In this document: piece by piece, positions 40,106-51,039 of the stretch
How the letters are laid out: every line of letters begins with the position of its first letter
How positions within the stretch are numbered: position 1 is the first letter of the stretch
Origin: Diploptera punctata
Lineage: Eukaryota; Arthropoda; Insecta; Blattodea; Blaberidae
DNA length: 64,000 bases
NCBI GenBank assembly: GCA_030220185.1
Contig: JASPKZ010007249.1
Coordinates: forward strand, 682,001-746,000
Direction of reading: 5' to 3'
The notes under the pieces: generated by a model
The model's database searches: none
The model's input: the letters and a program-made list of their open reading frames with translations, nothing else
Told to the model about the DNA's origin: nothing
Position numbers and translations under genes: made by a program

Positions 40106-40196
40106 TCCTCCGGGCCGGATTTGAACTAGCGACCTATGGATTACTGAAATTATATACCACTACAGTCCACCGCTCTACCAACTGAGCTACCAGAGG
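40106..40196 (-). tRNA. tRNA-Tyr (GTA) with intron
   Basis: The minus strand starts CCTCTGGTAGCTCAGTTGG with a perfect D-arm/box A and AGAGCGGTGGACTGTAG, giving anticodon GTA at 40161-40163. An ~18-nt intron follows one base after the anticodon (TGGTATATAATTTCAGTA), the canonical place for tRNA-Tyr introns. Exon 2 is ATCCATAGGTCGC and then the T-arm AGTTCAAATCCGG. The acceptor stem CCTCTGG/CCGGAGG pairs fully with one T-G wobble, and A is the discriminator. One flaw: A52 faces C62 in the T-stem, where the usual base is G, which also weakens box B. With the terminator present it looks like a recently functional gene, but could be a lightly damaged copy. Confidence 0.85.
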
Positions 40197-41091
40197 ATAT
40201 AATATTAATTTCTTACAACGATGGACTAAAAAGTCGATAAGTCCGCAACCTATTATGCCGGTCTTTATTTTCTTGATGTCCTGATGATCCTGGCCACGAT
40301 CTTAGAAAAATGTATTAAATTATTATATTGTCATTAGTCCTTTACAAGTATACAAAATTTCAAGTCGATCCAATGTTTTAAAGTGTAGAAATATTCCGTT
40401 ACATAGACAGATACAGGTCAAGCTAATATAAAGCGTGTAAAAACCCAAAGATAGATAGATTTAGTATGTATTTTTAATTTAATTTTGGACGATTGTCAAT
40501 ATGGTATATAAAATAAAATATATTACTATAAAATTGTTTTCTATATTACTTAGATATAGGCAGGCTATAGCGACAGAAACTTCCTTCGCAATTTTCAAGA
40601 TAATATAATTGTGAAGGAAAAGAAAAAATTGACATTCGTGAAAACAGCTGAGATGGTGACAATGGTCGCTGATACTGCAGTGCTGTGTTTAAAAAAACAT
40701 AGAAGTATGAGGTAAGAAGAAATCACGATTCATTTAATTCTTATGAATTAAACCTCATAATGTTAAAAATTCCCAAATTTATTATATAAAAATTATTTTC
40801 ACTTGTTTCTTTTACAGACAACATTTCTATTATAGAGCGATTCTATGAAAATGTCATACCGAGATAAAAAAAATTGAAATTGGCGCAGAAATAATTTTGT
40901 TGACGTAGGCCCTAATATATATATTTAAGGATCAAATTTTCTGATTCTATAAGATAATGTTCCAAAAGTGTATTATTTTAATCTAATATTAGTGGAAGAA
41001 CTTGTTATTTTCTGAACCTGTAAAAACACGCAAAATTTTACCAATTTGTTGTTTAATGATTTGATCGTATTAATTCACTTTATTTTACAAA
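40197..41091. other. No gene recognised
   Basis: AT-rich. Positions 40434-40465 (GTGTAAAAACCCAAAGATAG) resemble the tail of L3-type elements. Confidence 0.35.
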
Positions 41092-41101
41092 TGGACAAAA
41101 A

Positions 41102-41258
41102 TGGAAGCAACACATAGACAGAATGAATGAAGATAGATATCCAAAACAAATAACAAAATACAAACCTAAAGGCACCCGAGATGTGGGCAGACCTAGAAAG
41201 AGATGGGCTGAAGTCGGAACGGGTCAACAGACCTAATCCATGAATGCAGATGATGATG
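41102..41258 (+). mobile_element. L2 LINE 3' end, 10-bp target duplication
   Basis: ATTTTACAAA lies at 41092-41101 and 41259-41268. The 157-bp insert reads NGQKWKQHIDRMNEDRYPKQ, GTRDVGRPRKRWAEVGTGQ and ends in GATGATGATG. It is 5' truncated. Confidence 0.9.
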
Positions 41259-41378
41259 ATTTTACAAACTCTATTGTTAACCATACTTTGGTCCTCCCTA
41301 ATCGTAAATATATATTAATTGCATTCTAATGTTCTATATACCTTAAATGTGTTCTACAATTGTTAACTGCAAGCTATG

Positions 41379-41550
41379 GTCAGTCAGTCACGGAAAACGT
41401 ATAAAAATTACTGTACACAACATAATAATTGATGAAATAAAATTTCCTCCTGGATTCTACGTTATCGGTACACAACTAAGAAAAAAGCATTGAAGACCTT
41501 TTCTTGTAAAGTCATTATTTTTTCCCGGTAGTGTCCCGTGACTGACTGAC
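41379..41550. repeat. Inverted GTCAGTCAGTCACGG motifs
   Basis: GGTCAGTCAGTCACGG at 41379 and its exact reverse complement CCGTGACTGACTGAC at 41536-41550 lie 143 bp apart. The same 13-mer recurs at 44140-44539. Confidence 0.7.
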
Positions 41551-41739
41551 TTTTTTTCCTATCAATATATATGCTAATACGCATGGTGTAGTCAGATGCT
41601 TGCTGCATTCCGCTGAGGATTAACAAAAAACATGATTTAGGAAATCTGGTAGACTGTGGCTCAGCTGTTCCATAAAATAATTACTGACCCTTTTTCTGTG
41701 TCAATTTGAGCTAAAAGACAGTTAACGGAAGCATTTAAA

Positions 41740-42330
41740 TATATTCAGGGAAAAGTTTCTGTAAATGAAGCAGCCATACTTGTTGATTTCGCAGAAAATT
41801 ATACCTACAAAGAACAAAATGAGATCCAGGCAGTTGATTGGAAAAATTAGCATTTCTCAATATTAACTGCTGTTGCCTAGTTTAGATGGAACGCGACAGA
41901 GAAGTTCAGAAGAAATACTTTGTTCTAGTGTCAGATTATGTGACACATAACAAATATGCTATAGATATTTGCTATAGAAAAGTATTCCTTTCGAACTATA
42001 GTGATTTCTTCCAAAACTTGAGGTGATAACAATTTTCAGTTGGAGCAGCTGGTAATAGAAATAGGCCTATACATTTAGCAATGTGATACTGCTTACTTGC
42101 ATATCTGGATTTTTACATAAAATGGAACTTCTTTGAATCGTGCCATGGAAATGGGGATATAGATGCGATTGGCGGCCAAGTAAAAAGGATGGCACGGATG
42201 TATGAAAAATCGGGAAAGAATATAGAAATTAGTGCAGAATTATGTAATGTGAGCTGTAAAAACAACCAAATAACTGGAGTCATAAACTTATATAGAAGAA
42301 GGAAAGAGTTTTTTAGAAAAACAATTTGAA
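41740..42330 (+). pseudogene. Decayed DDE-type transposase
   Basis: Joining frames by eye, the plus strand shows NEAAILVDFAENYTYKEQNE (VDFAENY at 41782-41802), a region ending FSVGAAGN (about 42036-42058), and WNFFESCHGNGDIDAIGGQV followed by KRMARMYEKSGK (42118-42215). I recognise the order VDFAENY ... FSDG ... HGKG.CDGIGG..KR from DNA-transposon proteins common in arthropods, but cannot name the superfamily. The first Asp is kept, while the Asp of the FSDG-like motif is Val here. At least four stops or frameshifts interrupt it. The nearby inverted and direct GTCAGTCAGTCAC copies may belong to the same element. Confidence 0.5.
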
Positions 42331-42458
42331 TATCTTGCATCTATCACATACTCATTGCGTATACAATGTGAAAGCGTTGGACCCGTAAGTTATAGAGTAT
42401 GCACAACTGCCAAACAATCAGCGCAACAAATTAATTTCGTATGTTATAAAAAAACTGA

Positions 42459-42775
42459 ATGGCGTGACAAGCCTAGAAAGCCCTTGGCTGCTAATCTTAC
42501 ATCCAAGCATATCAATCACAGAGGTAGACAATCATCTAACCAACATACAGGATGACATGTGGTCAGCATGTCGGATACTCCAGCCGTTATGACTGGTTTT
42601 CTCGACAGCAAACGCTAAATATTGTAGCTGCCAAAATTCTTCATGATTCTGGGCGGACACCAATCCCATTGTGGCCGAAATTCCATGAGAACATTTCTTC
42701 TTTCATGGTGACTCGAATCAGTGGTTTCTATTTAGACATATCGACTCAAACCATTCAGTTACAGCGTGAGACTTC
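42459..42775 (-). mobile_element. SINE S-F, diverged copy
   Basis: The reverse complement shows the body (GACATGCTGACCACATGTCA) and a worn head near 42770. It lies just downstream of the transposase relic. Confidence 0.75.
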
Positions 42776-43107
42776 ATGCGTGACAGGAAACATTATTTTT
42801 ATTAATTGGTTAAGTTAGTGAAATGTTTATATAAGCGATCTGATACAATGTTATGACGTGAGTCATCAGAACTCGGGCTAATTTTATGGTTGTTTAAAAG
42901 TAGAATTCACTGCGTCAGCAATTGTTTACTAACTACAGCTTACTAATGCGATGTATAATAATTTGTTTTGAAAGTACGTGCACTCTGATAAATAAGTAAC
43001 TTATTAAGAATGTGTATACATTCTGCAAGGCTTAAATTTTTATTCAGTGGTTCAATCTAGAAATCAAAAATATTAAATCTTACATAAAGTAAACTGTAAT
43101 AAACTCC

Positions 43108-43447
43108 ACTCCATGCGCGACAGGCCTAGAAGGCCCTCGGTCTACCAACCGGCTGCTGACCTCACGTCCACATGTATTAATCATAGAGGTAGACGATCAT
43201 AAGCCAGTGTAAGGGTGACATGTGGTCAGCATGTCGGTTCCCCCAGCCTTTATAGTTGGTCTTATCAACCTGGAATCGTTACAAATTGTAGCTACCCAAA
43301 CGCCTCACGATGCTAGGTGGGCACCGATCCCATACTGGCCGAAATTCGATGAGAAAATGTCTTCCCCCATGCGGACTCAAACCAGCGCAAGTCCCATAGA
43401 TCTGCACCAAGGCTTCTTGCTTTAACCACTCGGCTATGGCGCCGGAC
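43108..43447 (-). mobile_element. SINE S-F, full length
   Basis: On the minus strand the head is GGCGCCATAGCCGAGTGGTT and the body is complete to GGCCTGTCGCGCATGGAG. Confidence 0.88.
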
Positions 43448-43470
43448 TAAATTGTAATCAGTTACTATAT

Positions 43471-43791
43471 CCATCCATCCATCCATAGTAATTCTGCCCG
43501 AAGGCAGGTCTTTCACTGCAATCATAGCATTTTGATGCTATACTTTGCAGCTTTAGTAGGGAATTGTAGGTGTGATAGCTTCCCGTTGCTTTCAATACCG
43601 GTGAAGGATGATGATGGTGGCCATATGATTTCAGGGACCGTTTGGGCCTTAAAGTTTTCCTGATATTTGTCTTACAGATGAGGAAAAACCCCGATATAAA
43701 CCTCACCCAGAAAAAGTGTCCCGACCGGGGATCGAACCCCGACCCGCTGCATGACAAGGGAGCACGCTACCTCGAGACCACAGCGGTAGAT
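43471..43791 (-). mobile_element. SINE S-D, full length, 11-bp target duplication
   Basis: AGTTACTATAT lies at 43460-43470 and 43792-43802. The minus strand has box B GGGTTCGATCCCC and a (GGAT)n tail, CTATGGATGGATGGATGG. Confidence 0.92.
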
Positions 43792-44139
43792 AGTTACTAT
43801 ATAGGCCTGTATACGTATGTATATATATTATACACACACATGCATACAATTTTAGTAGGTACATTTAACAATAAAGAAGGCACTTTGTAATTAAGTATTA
43901 ATAGTTTCGTTATTTTATATAATTTAAAATGGTACATGGTAAGCGAGTTAATTTAATTACATTATTGATTTAAATTAATATTTATTTTACAGCAAAATTA
44001 AATTTAACAATTTTCGTAGAATTGATAACGTATTTGCAGTTGTTTATTAATTTTTGTTACCGAAGCTGTTTATCTAGTTTCATAGTATTTTGTTATATTT
44101 GTGTTTTGCATTTTGAAATTTTAAATTAAATTCAGATAT

Positions 44140-44539
44140 GTCAGTCAGTCACAAAATAATGTCAGTCAGTCACACATCATATATTAGGTCATAACTTCGG
44201 TATTAATTGTGAATTAGGTTTATTTTTTATTTAAACTATAACTTGAAATGTGCCCTTCAAACGGTATTTTGGAAAATTGAATTAAGAATCACATTTCAGA
44301 GAATGATGTAGATGAACATGTTAAGCATGTTGAGTTGACATTTAAGTCAGTCAGTCACACATACTTTGATAGCTAATAAATAGCATTGTTTTTCTTCAGA
44401 AGTTGTATATTTATGTACCATCTTAATCAGACACTTTTCCTCTATCATATCACGTATATAACACCTCTAATTTCAACCAATTGCAATATTTATGCAAGCA
44501 TTTTGCAGTAAAAGTGTATTGTAAATGTCATTCAGTCAC
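44140..44539 (+). repeat. Cluster of GTCAGTCAGTCAC motifs
   Basis: GTCAGTCAGTCAC at 44140-44152, 44161-44173 and 44346-44358, and GTCATTCAGTCAC at 44527-44539, all on the plus strand. With the pair at 41379-41550 they bracket a ~3.1-kb region holding the transposase relic and three SINEs. Confidence 0.7.
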
Positions 44540-44625
44540 ATATGGAATTACTCTATAATAGTATTTCAATATCATCCATAACTAATTAACTAGCCTGATA
44601 TTCGATTAAATATAATATGAATATT

Positions 44626-44935
44626 TCCATCCATCCATAGTAATTCTGTCCGAGAGCAGGTCTTTCACTGCAATAATAGCATTTTTATGCTATGTTTTGC
44701 AGTTTTACTAGGGAATTATAGGTATGGTAGCTTCCCGTTGCGTTGCTTTCCACACCGGTAAAGGGTGATGATGATAATGATAAGGAGGATGATGATGGCC
44801 GGATAATTTTCGGGGACCGTTGGGCCCTAAGCTTCCTGACATTTGTCTTACGGGTGATGAAACATCCCGAGAAAAACCTCACCCAGCAGGCTGTTTGACC
44901 GGGAATCGAACCCGTGCATGCTGCGTGACAAGGCA
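44626..44935 (-). mobile_element. SINE S-D, lacking the tRNA head
   Basis: The body and the ATTACTATGGATGGATGG end are present on the minus strand. The first ~50 bp up to GCCTTGTCACGCAGC are missing, while box B (GGGTTCGATTCCC) is kept. Confidence 0.88.
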
Positions 44936-45245
44936 TAAATAAAGTAGGCATTCAGGTTGTAAATTTACAATTTATATTAGCCTACATTTAAAAATACATA
45001 GATAATTATGTTTTTTTTTTCTTTCTTTGCCTTTGTAGGTATATTTACATGCCTCCCCCCCCCGCCAAGCCAACCAGGCAGCAATGGCATGACTAATGTT
45101 TGTTAAGATCTAAAATAACTAAATGTTACCTAAATTTTCTTGCTTTTTCTGATATGATACAATTTAGTTATTGAACAAAGTGCCTGAGTTTATGTTGAAT
45201 ACAGATTCTATCTCATAAGTAATGTTTCTTTAAACAAAATTTTAT
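44936..45245. other. No gene recognised; poly-C run
   Basis: CCTCCCCCCCCCGCC at about 45053-45066; otherwise AT-rich. Confidence 0.4.
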
Positions 45246-45249
45246 TTGG

Positions 45250-45545
45250 AATGTTTTCCGACAAGAAATTAAACTACTCTTCAAAGTAGATACTATTAGA
45301 TTCTATGGTCTTCAGTCATCTTTCAGCGAGGTTTATTATCCTGCGATGGTACCAGTCTCTGGTTTTTTTTAATGCAAAGTATTCGTTAGACCACTTCCAC
45401 AACTGTAATGTTTTCGAAATTTTACGCAACAAATGGGCCCTCGATCGAAAGAGATGATACTCTGAAGGCGCAAGATCAGTGCTATATGCTGGGTGTGGTA
45501 GAAGTTCGATTTCTTTCAATTCCTGAATTTTTGTCATGGTTGTTC
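45250..45545 (-). mobile_element. mariner-like transposase fragment
   Basis: The minus-strand frame reads LPHPAYSTDLAPSEYHLFRS, the third-Asp region of mariner transposases (consensus HPPYSPDLAPSDYHLF). A WKWSNEYFALKKTRDWYHRR segment before LAER matches the C-terminal region. The N-terminal two-thirds is absent. The open frame at 45408-45692 on the plus strand runs partly antisense to it. Confidence 0.75.
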
Positions 45546-45694
45546 ATGCAGTATGGAGTTCGCTCAGGTTTAAAACTGGGACCCTCAAAATTTGATGAAC
45601 TAGTTCCATTTGTTGAAAATAAAGATCCACATCGAGTGCAAGTCAGTGAATCGCATCTTCAAAATTGCATTAAAATTCGACAGTACTTATGAGA

Positions 45695-47124
45695 CAACCC
45701 GATAATATACGCCTAATACATATATATTTTTATTTGATTTGTAAAGATAGGAATTGTTTGTGATAGAATTTAAATCAATACATATTCCCTAGTTTTGACA
45801 TTTTAAGACATCCATACATTTTTATAATATATTCTATCGTCAGTCTATACTTATATTGTTTGGATATGATAGGGCCTATTACCAGTGTATATACTGTATA
45901 TATATATAGTGCTCCCTATCAGTTGTCTCCAGTCGCCATTTATCATTTAATCTTCATAAGTAATGCCACGAGTGATTTCCAATTTATCTAGAGAATTTGG
46001 AAATCAAGAGTGGCATTTGTTAGGACTATTTAACGAATAAAATTAAGCTGTTTACTCACAAATCATTGTTTAACTATAGTTATTTTAAAATATTTATATA
46101 TTTAATGTAAACGGCGATGTTTGAAAACAAATCAGAAATGTGAGGTTATGTTCATTCACTGCTGCTTGACCATATTATTTATTGCTAAATAAGATCGCAA
46201 TATTGTAAGAGTGCACCCAAGTGGAGAAATAATGAAACACATCAAACTATATATCATAATCAACATTACGGGTTATTCATTTATTTTTTTAGTAAACAAC
46301 TCAGTAAAATCAAGGAATCTTTTCATTATTTGCTATATTCAATGTATTTGTTGGAGAAAAATAATGCTTTGACCTGTTCAGAACATTAAAAAGGAGGAGC
46401 TTTCTTTATCACAAAAGCAGGAGCTGATAAAGAGAAATCGATAAAGAGCGAGGTGAAACACGACTGTCATTGGTTGTAAAACAACATTCATTGAAACGTG
46501 TTTGGTCATTGACTAGCATTTGTGGCACGAGTTAAATAGTCAGACAAAACTTTGAACAGTTGAATTTTACTGTATATAGGAATTTACAGATTTCCTTTCT
46601 TGAATATATATTATAATACGTAGTAATGCTTCTTCATATGCATATTTATTTCTTATTCTTAGTTTAACTTCCCCCTTTTAGAAATTTTTACGCCCCACGC
46701 TTTCTAGGCAATATATAACTTACAGGCATATATTCTAATAAAGTAAGATATTAACTCAATTTGGGAGGTAAGAGAGAATATCATTACCTAAATTTATCCT
46801 TTTCATCTTTCCTTCCTCCATGGCCCTAAAACTTTTGGTGGGCTTTGACATCCTTTACAATATCTCGCTAATCGTCCCTATATGGCTTTTTTCTCCCCAA
46901 CTTCGAATTCCTATTCTACTCAAGCTCTGTTACACAACTTGCAGCTATTTCTTCTTCGCTATTCCGTTTCTTCTTGTTCTTATTATATTGAATATGAGAG
47001 GAAAAGCTACTCCCACCAATTATTATAAGAAGATGAAGAAGTAAGAATAAAATTAAACTAGTAATACATATTATGAGTATTGGAATCGTCTTCTGGGCTG
47101 AATGGCAACGTAATAGAATGGGCC
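45695..47124. other. No gene recognised
   Basis: AT-rich. A hydrophobic 74-codon frame at 46820-47044 ends at an AAGAAGATGAAGAAG run that may be a LINE-type tail. I do not call it a gene. Confidence 0.35.
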
Positions 47125-47345
47125 TATATACAAGGTAGATTTAGAAGAAATAGGTATACGATAGATAAGATTTTTTGTATAAGACTGATTTCAGAAAATA
47201 AATGGTAATATAATGGCACTGTATATCAACTATACGTAGACTTCTAAAAGGCATACGATTCAATTAAGAGAGAGAGGAGTTATGAAGCATCGTGGTGTAA
47301 TTCAGAATTCCTAAAAAGGCAGATTTATTCGAATCTGTCTAAATT
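47125..47345 (+). mobile_element. RTE-1 internal fragment
   Basis: GGTAGATTTAGAAGAAATAG, then TATAATGGCACTGTATATCA and GTAGACTTCTAAAAGGC, match the RT core (ORF codons ~610-670). It lacks both element ends. Confidence 0.75.
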
Positions 47346-47763
47346 TGTTCTGTTATCTAACTTTATCAATAATTTAAACACACACGCATATATACTAGCT
47401 AATACCTGGCGTGCACTGCTATGCCTAAATAAATGAAATATTAAGACTTACTATACAGTACAACGAACCAAACATGGCGGTTGCTAGAATAAATTTTTTA
47501 TTTCAAATTTTAGGTAAATCCCCACTTCTAACGGTCAGGTTTATCTGGTTTTTGTCCAATACCTACCTCAGTCTTATTCTTTACGAAACATAAAAAATTA
47601 CAGACGCTAGAGCGACTTTTAAATTTTCGTTTCGGGTGAACTCCTACAGCTGTACTTTTAGAACATAATAGGCACCGTCTAAACACTCGCCATATCTAAA
47701 ACTTGATCTACAAATTTTCATGAAGATCGGTTTAGCGGATTAGAAGTTTATAAACAAAGACAC

Positions 47764-47767
<4 letters not shown>

Positions 47768-47807
<40 letters not shown>

Positions 47808-47810
47808 TAT
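47768..47810. repeat. (TA)n microsatellite
   Basis: About 20 TA units. The S-D SINE at 47811 sits inside this run, which resumes at 48145-48180. Confidence 0.95.
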
Positions 47811-48144
47811 CCATCCATAGTAATTCTGCCCGAGGGCAGGTCTTTCACTGCAATAATAGCATTTCATGCTATGCTTGCAGCTTTACTAGGGTATTGTAGG
47901 TGTGGTAGCTTCCCGTTGCTTTCCACACCGGTGAAGGATGATAATGATGATAATAAGAATGATGATGATGATGGCCGTATGATTTCGGGGACCGTTTGGG
48001 CCTTAAAGTTTTCCTGACATTTGCCTTACAGGTGAGGAAAAACCCCGATAAAAACCTCACCCAGAAAAACTGCCCCGACCGGGGATCGAATCCGGGCCCG
48101 CTGCGTGACAAGGCAGCACGCAACCTCGATACCACAGCTGTGGA
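47811..48144 (-). mobile_element. SINE S-D, full length, inside a (TA)n run
   Basis: Head GTCCACAGCTGTGGTATCGA, box B GGATTCGATCCCC and end ATTACTATGGATGG on the minus strand. The microsatellite on both sides hides the target duplication. Confidence 0.9.
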
Positions 48145-48184
48145 CATATATATATATATATATATATATAGGCTATATATATAT

Positions 48185-48545
48185 CCACCCGGGGTAGGCC
48201 TATAGTCGCTGTCTCGTAGGCGGCGGGTCCGGGCTCGATCCCCGTCGGGAGAAGTTTCCTGGGAGATGATTTCAATTCTGGGGGTTTTCCTCGTCTGTAA
48301 GATAAATGCCAGGAAACATTAAAGTGTGATGAATGGTGTGTATTGTCTTAATGTTGTATTGATTCGGAGGAGGTCCTGACATTGAGCTGATCACACATTA
48401 GGGGAGGCCCTCCATGTCCTTTCGTGGACAAAAAAGTACGTGAGTGTTCTACAGTTTAAAATCCCTCTCCCGATAGGTCAAGCCACTGTAAGGCACAAGT
48501 GGTCTGTGACATGTAAAACGTACCTATATGGTGTGAGGTTAAATT
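48185..48545 (+). mobile_element. tRNA-derived SINE, family S-C (full length)
   Basis: GGGGTAGGCCTATAGTCGCT holds a diverged box A and GGGCTCGATCCCCG is box B. The body includes GGGTTTTCCTCGTCTGTAAG and GGAGGAGGTCCTGACATTGA. The fragment at 10478-10595 is its partner. Confidence 0.75.
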
Positions 48546-48561
48546 GAGTCAAAGAAGAATA

Positions 48562-48703
48562 TATCGCTCATTTGCTGCAACTCGAAAATCACGATTTTTC
48601 AGGAGAAGCATTTGAAGTTTTAAATACTGTCATTCCAAGTCTCCCTGTGATATTAATTAAAATATTGTAATTTTTTAGTTATGACGTTGTTGCAGCAAAT
48701 TAG

Positions 48704-48708
<5 letters not shown>
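48562..48708. mobile_element. MITE related to 17846-18093
   Basis: TATCGCTCATTTGCTGCAAC is matched in reverse complement by GTTGCAGCAAATTAGCGATA with one mismatch. The interior shares TTTTTCAGGAGAA and TTTTTTAGTTATGACG with the other MITE. A (TA)n run follows. Confidence 0.75.

Positions 48709-48752
<44 letters not shown>
48708..48752. repeat. (TA)n microsatellite
   Basis: About 22 TA units, followed by a G-rich run at 48764-48774. Confidence 0.95.
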
Positions 48753-48779
48753 TGTGCGTGTGGGGGGGGGGAGTAAAAT

Positions 48780-49205
48780 AGATCGTATTAAGATCTTCAT
48801 AGATTCTTTCCCGTAATTGTGACAAGAAGACATGCACAATTATTTCAGTTTTTTCTGCAATCTGTAGGAACAATAACATTTTGCTTGTGATCTAAATCAG
48901 GTGATGCAATGTGTTTAATTTACGAACAGTTACCTTCCCTGAATCCTGTCTTTCATGTTCAAGGTCGTCGAGTTAATTTCTAACAACTCTTGAATAATTA
49001 TATGCATAGATTTTTTTAATAGAAATATACAGGTGAGTAGGTTGAGTGTGCGGTTCAATGTTTGGTGTTCTTGCTCACCATATGATTTTCTATGCTCGTT
49101 TTATTTAAGATGATTTATTATTCGAAATTGAAGTATCGTTCATATTATAATTCCGCTGCTTATTATAAATTATGAAGAAATAATTTTACGTATTATTTTA
49201 TATTC
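48780..49205. other. No gene recognised
   Basis: AT-rich sequence without recognisable structure. Confidence 0.35.
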
Positions 49206-49540
49206 GGTCCCGAGCCGTAGTCGAGCAGTTAAAGGCATCATACCTTGCTTCAGAGCTACAGGACTTGTGCTGGTTCGAGTTCCTATGGGGGAAGAAATTT
49301 TCTCATGGAATTCGGCCAGTATGGGGTCGGTTCCCATCCAGCATCATGAGGAATTTAGGTAGCTACAATAGGTAGCGGGTAAAGGCTGTAAAATCTATAG
49401 TGGGTGGGGGACCCAACATGCTGACATGTCACCCTTATCTAGATTGATGACCGCCCATCTCTGTTATTAACACATGTGGATATGAGTCCGACAGCTGGGA
49501 GGTTGGTGAAGGGCCCTCTGGGTCTGTCGAGCTAGTTACA
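49206..49540 (+). mobile_element. SINE S-F, near full length
   Basis: GGTCCCGAGCCGTAGTCGAG starts the head, with box B GGTTCGAGTTCC. The family body runs to GGGTCTGTCGAGCTAG. Confidence 0.88.
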
Positions 49541-49663
49541 AATTAGCTTAATGCTGAATTTGACCTCTTAATTACAATAAAATTTGCAAAAATGGTAACT
49601 TTTTATTCTTTTGTTTCTTTTATTTTAAACAATTAAAAATACGTGGGATGTTCAATAAATAAT

Positions 49664-49830
49664 GCACATAAATCTAGCTCTCGACTGCCTTTCGTTGGAA
49701 ATGAAAGAAACTTTACAAACATATCTTCAATACTTCCTTTATAAAGTCATGGAGTTTCATTGCTTTCCGACAGATGATTGTGATGTACTTTAGTTTTAAA
49801 ATGGCGGTTTCTCGTGATACATATACACTT
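49664..49830 (+). mobile_element. mariner-like 5' end
   Basis: GGATGTTCAATAAATAATGC resembles mariner termini. It is followed by a leader with AAAGAAACTTTACAAACATA and then AAAATGGCGGTTTCTCG, a plausible transposase start. The coding sequence does not continue. The 3' end of the mariner at 51915-53023 (GTCGTTAAATAAGTAATGG, minus strand) is similar, so the two may once have been ends of one or related elements. Confidence 0.4.
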
Positions 49831-50111
49831 GCGACAAAAAGAATGAGCCGCTTCAAAAAGCAGAGTCCCTATTATGGCCCACTGCGCATGCTCGAACAGG
49901 TAATGCTGTGATTCACGAGGTGACGCACTGTTAAATGTTTTAAATACGCTGAATTTGGTTTTAACCGTCTTAAATAGTTAAGAACAGTGAACGAGACATG
50001 GTTCTAGATATTTACGAGTGTTCGACAAATATAATATTACTCAAATTGCGACATTTCAAATAAAGTTAAATTATCATTCATAGTGCAAGGCAACCAATAT
50101 TTAGACAACTA

Positions 50112-50185
50112 GTAGCGACGTTCGAGTAGCGTAGATCGTTAAACCACTTACAAGAAAGTCAGGGTTCGAATCCTTCAACAATGTT
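50112..50185 (+). mobile_element. tRNA-like SINE head or tRNA relic
   Basis: AGTAGCGTAGATCGTTAAACC (box A-like) and CAGGGTTCGAATCCTTC (perfect box B) are 36 bp apart, followed by a T-run. Stems do not fold well enough to call a tRNA gene. Confidence 0.45.
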
Positions 50186-50529
50186 TTTTTATTAATTTGT
50201 ATTTTCGCAAAATACATCCTATAAGTGCTATAACATTTAATTCCTTCCACGTAACCTATGCCCACTTTACACTATATTAAGTAATATTCCTGCCTTCGTA
50301 AACTCTATAACACTGTTTGGCTACCGGTATAAATTTAATTGTGTGTGCAGTACCACGTTTTAATAATAAAGCTATAAATTTATGTAATAAAAGATAATAT
50401 AGCTTGACATATTTCTGTGTTTATTTATTCATTACGTATTGATGAGGAAAAAGATTCACCCTTCAATTAAAATATTTAGTTTATATATGTCAAGTTCAGC
50501 ATAATAGTAGTCCATATATGATAGACAAT

Positions 50530-50882
50530 CCATCCATAGTAATTCTGCCCGAAGGCAGGTCCTTCACTGCAATCATAGCATTTCCATGTTATGCTTCCAG
50601 CTTTACTAGGGAATTGTGTAGGTGTGGTAGCTTCCCGTTGCTTTCCACACCGGTGAAGGATGATGATGATAATGATAATGGTAAGGATGATAATGATAAG
50701 GATGATGGCCATATGATTTCGGGGACCGTTTGGGCCTTAAAATTTTCCTGACATTTGTCTTACAGGTGAGGAAAAACCCCGATAAAAACCTCACCCAGAA
50801 AACTGCTCCGACCGGGGATCGAACCCGGGCCCGCTGCGTGACAAGGCAGCACGCTACCTCGAGACCACAGCGGTGGACATTC
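50530..50882 (-). mobile_element. SINE S-D, full length, 9-bp target duplication
   Basis: ATAGACAAT lies at 50521-50529 and 50883-50891. The minus strand has head GTCCACCGCTGTGGTCTCGA, box B GGTTCGATCCCC and a long (ATC)n-type internal microsatellite. Confidence 0.92.
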
Positions 50883-50942
50883 ATAGACAATAATAAAAAA
50901 ATAATAATATTAGTATTATTTTTATTTTTATTGTCCATCATC

Positions 50943-50943
50943 C

Positions 50944-51010
<67 letters not shown>
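50943..51010. repeat. (AAT)n microsatellite
   Basis: About 22 AAT units. Confidence 0.95.
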
Positions 51011-51039
51011 TAATGGGATGTATCAATGGATTTGAAGAA

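Noticed and set aside
45408..45692. 94-codon plus-strand frame
   Set aside because: Its first part is antisense to the mariner fragment. The remainder has no motif I could assign.
46820..47044. Hydrophobic 74-codon frame as a membrane protein
   Set aside because: T-rich low-complexity composition, no splice or promoter context, and an AAG-type run at its end suggests LINE-like tail sequence.
50112..50185. tRNA gene
   Set aside because: Box B is perfect but the acceptor and anticodon stems do not fold well. Similar reasoning applies to 51690-51775 and 55030-55130.
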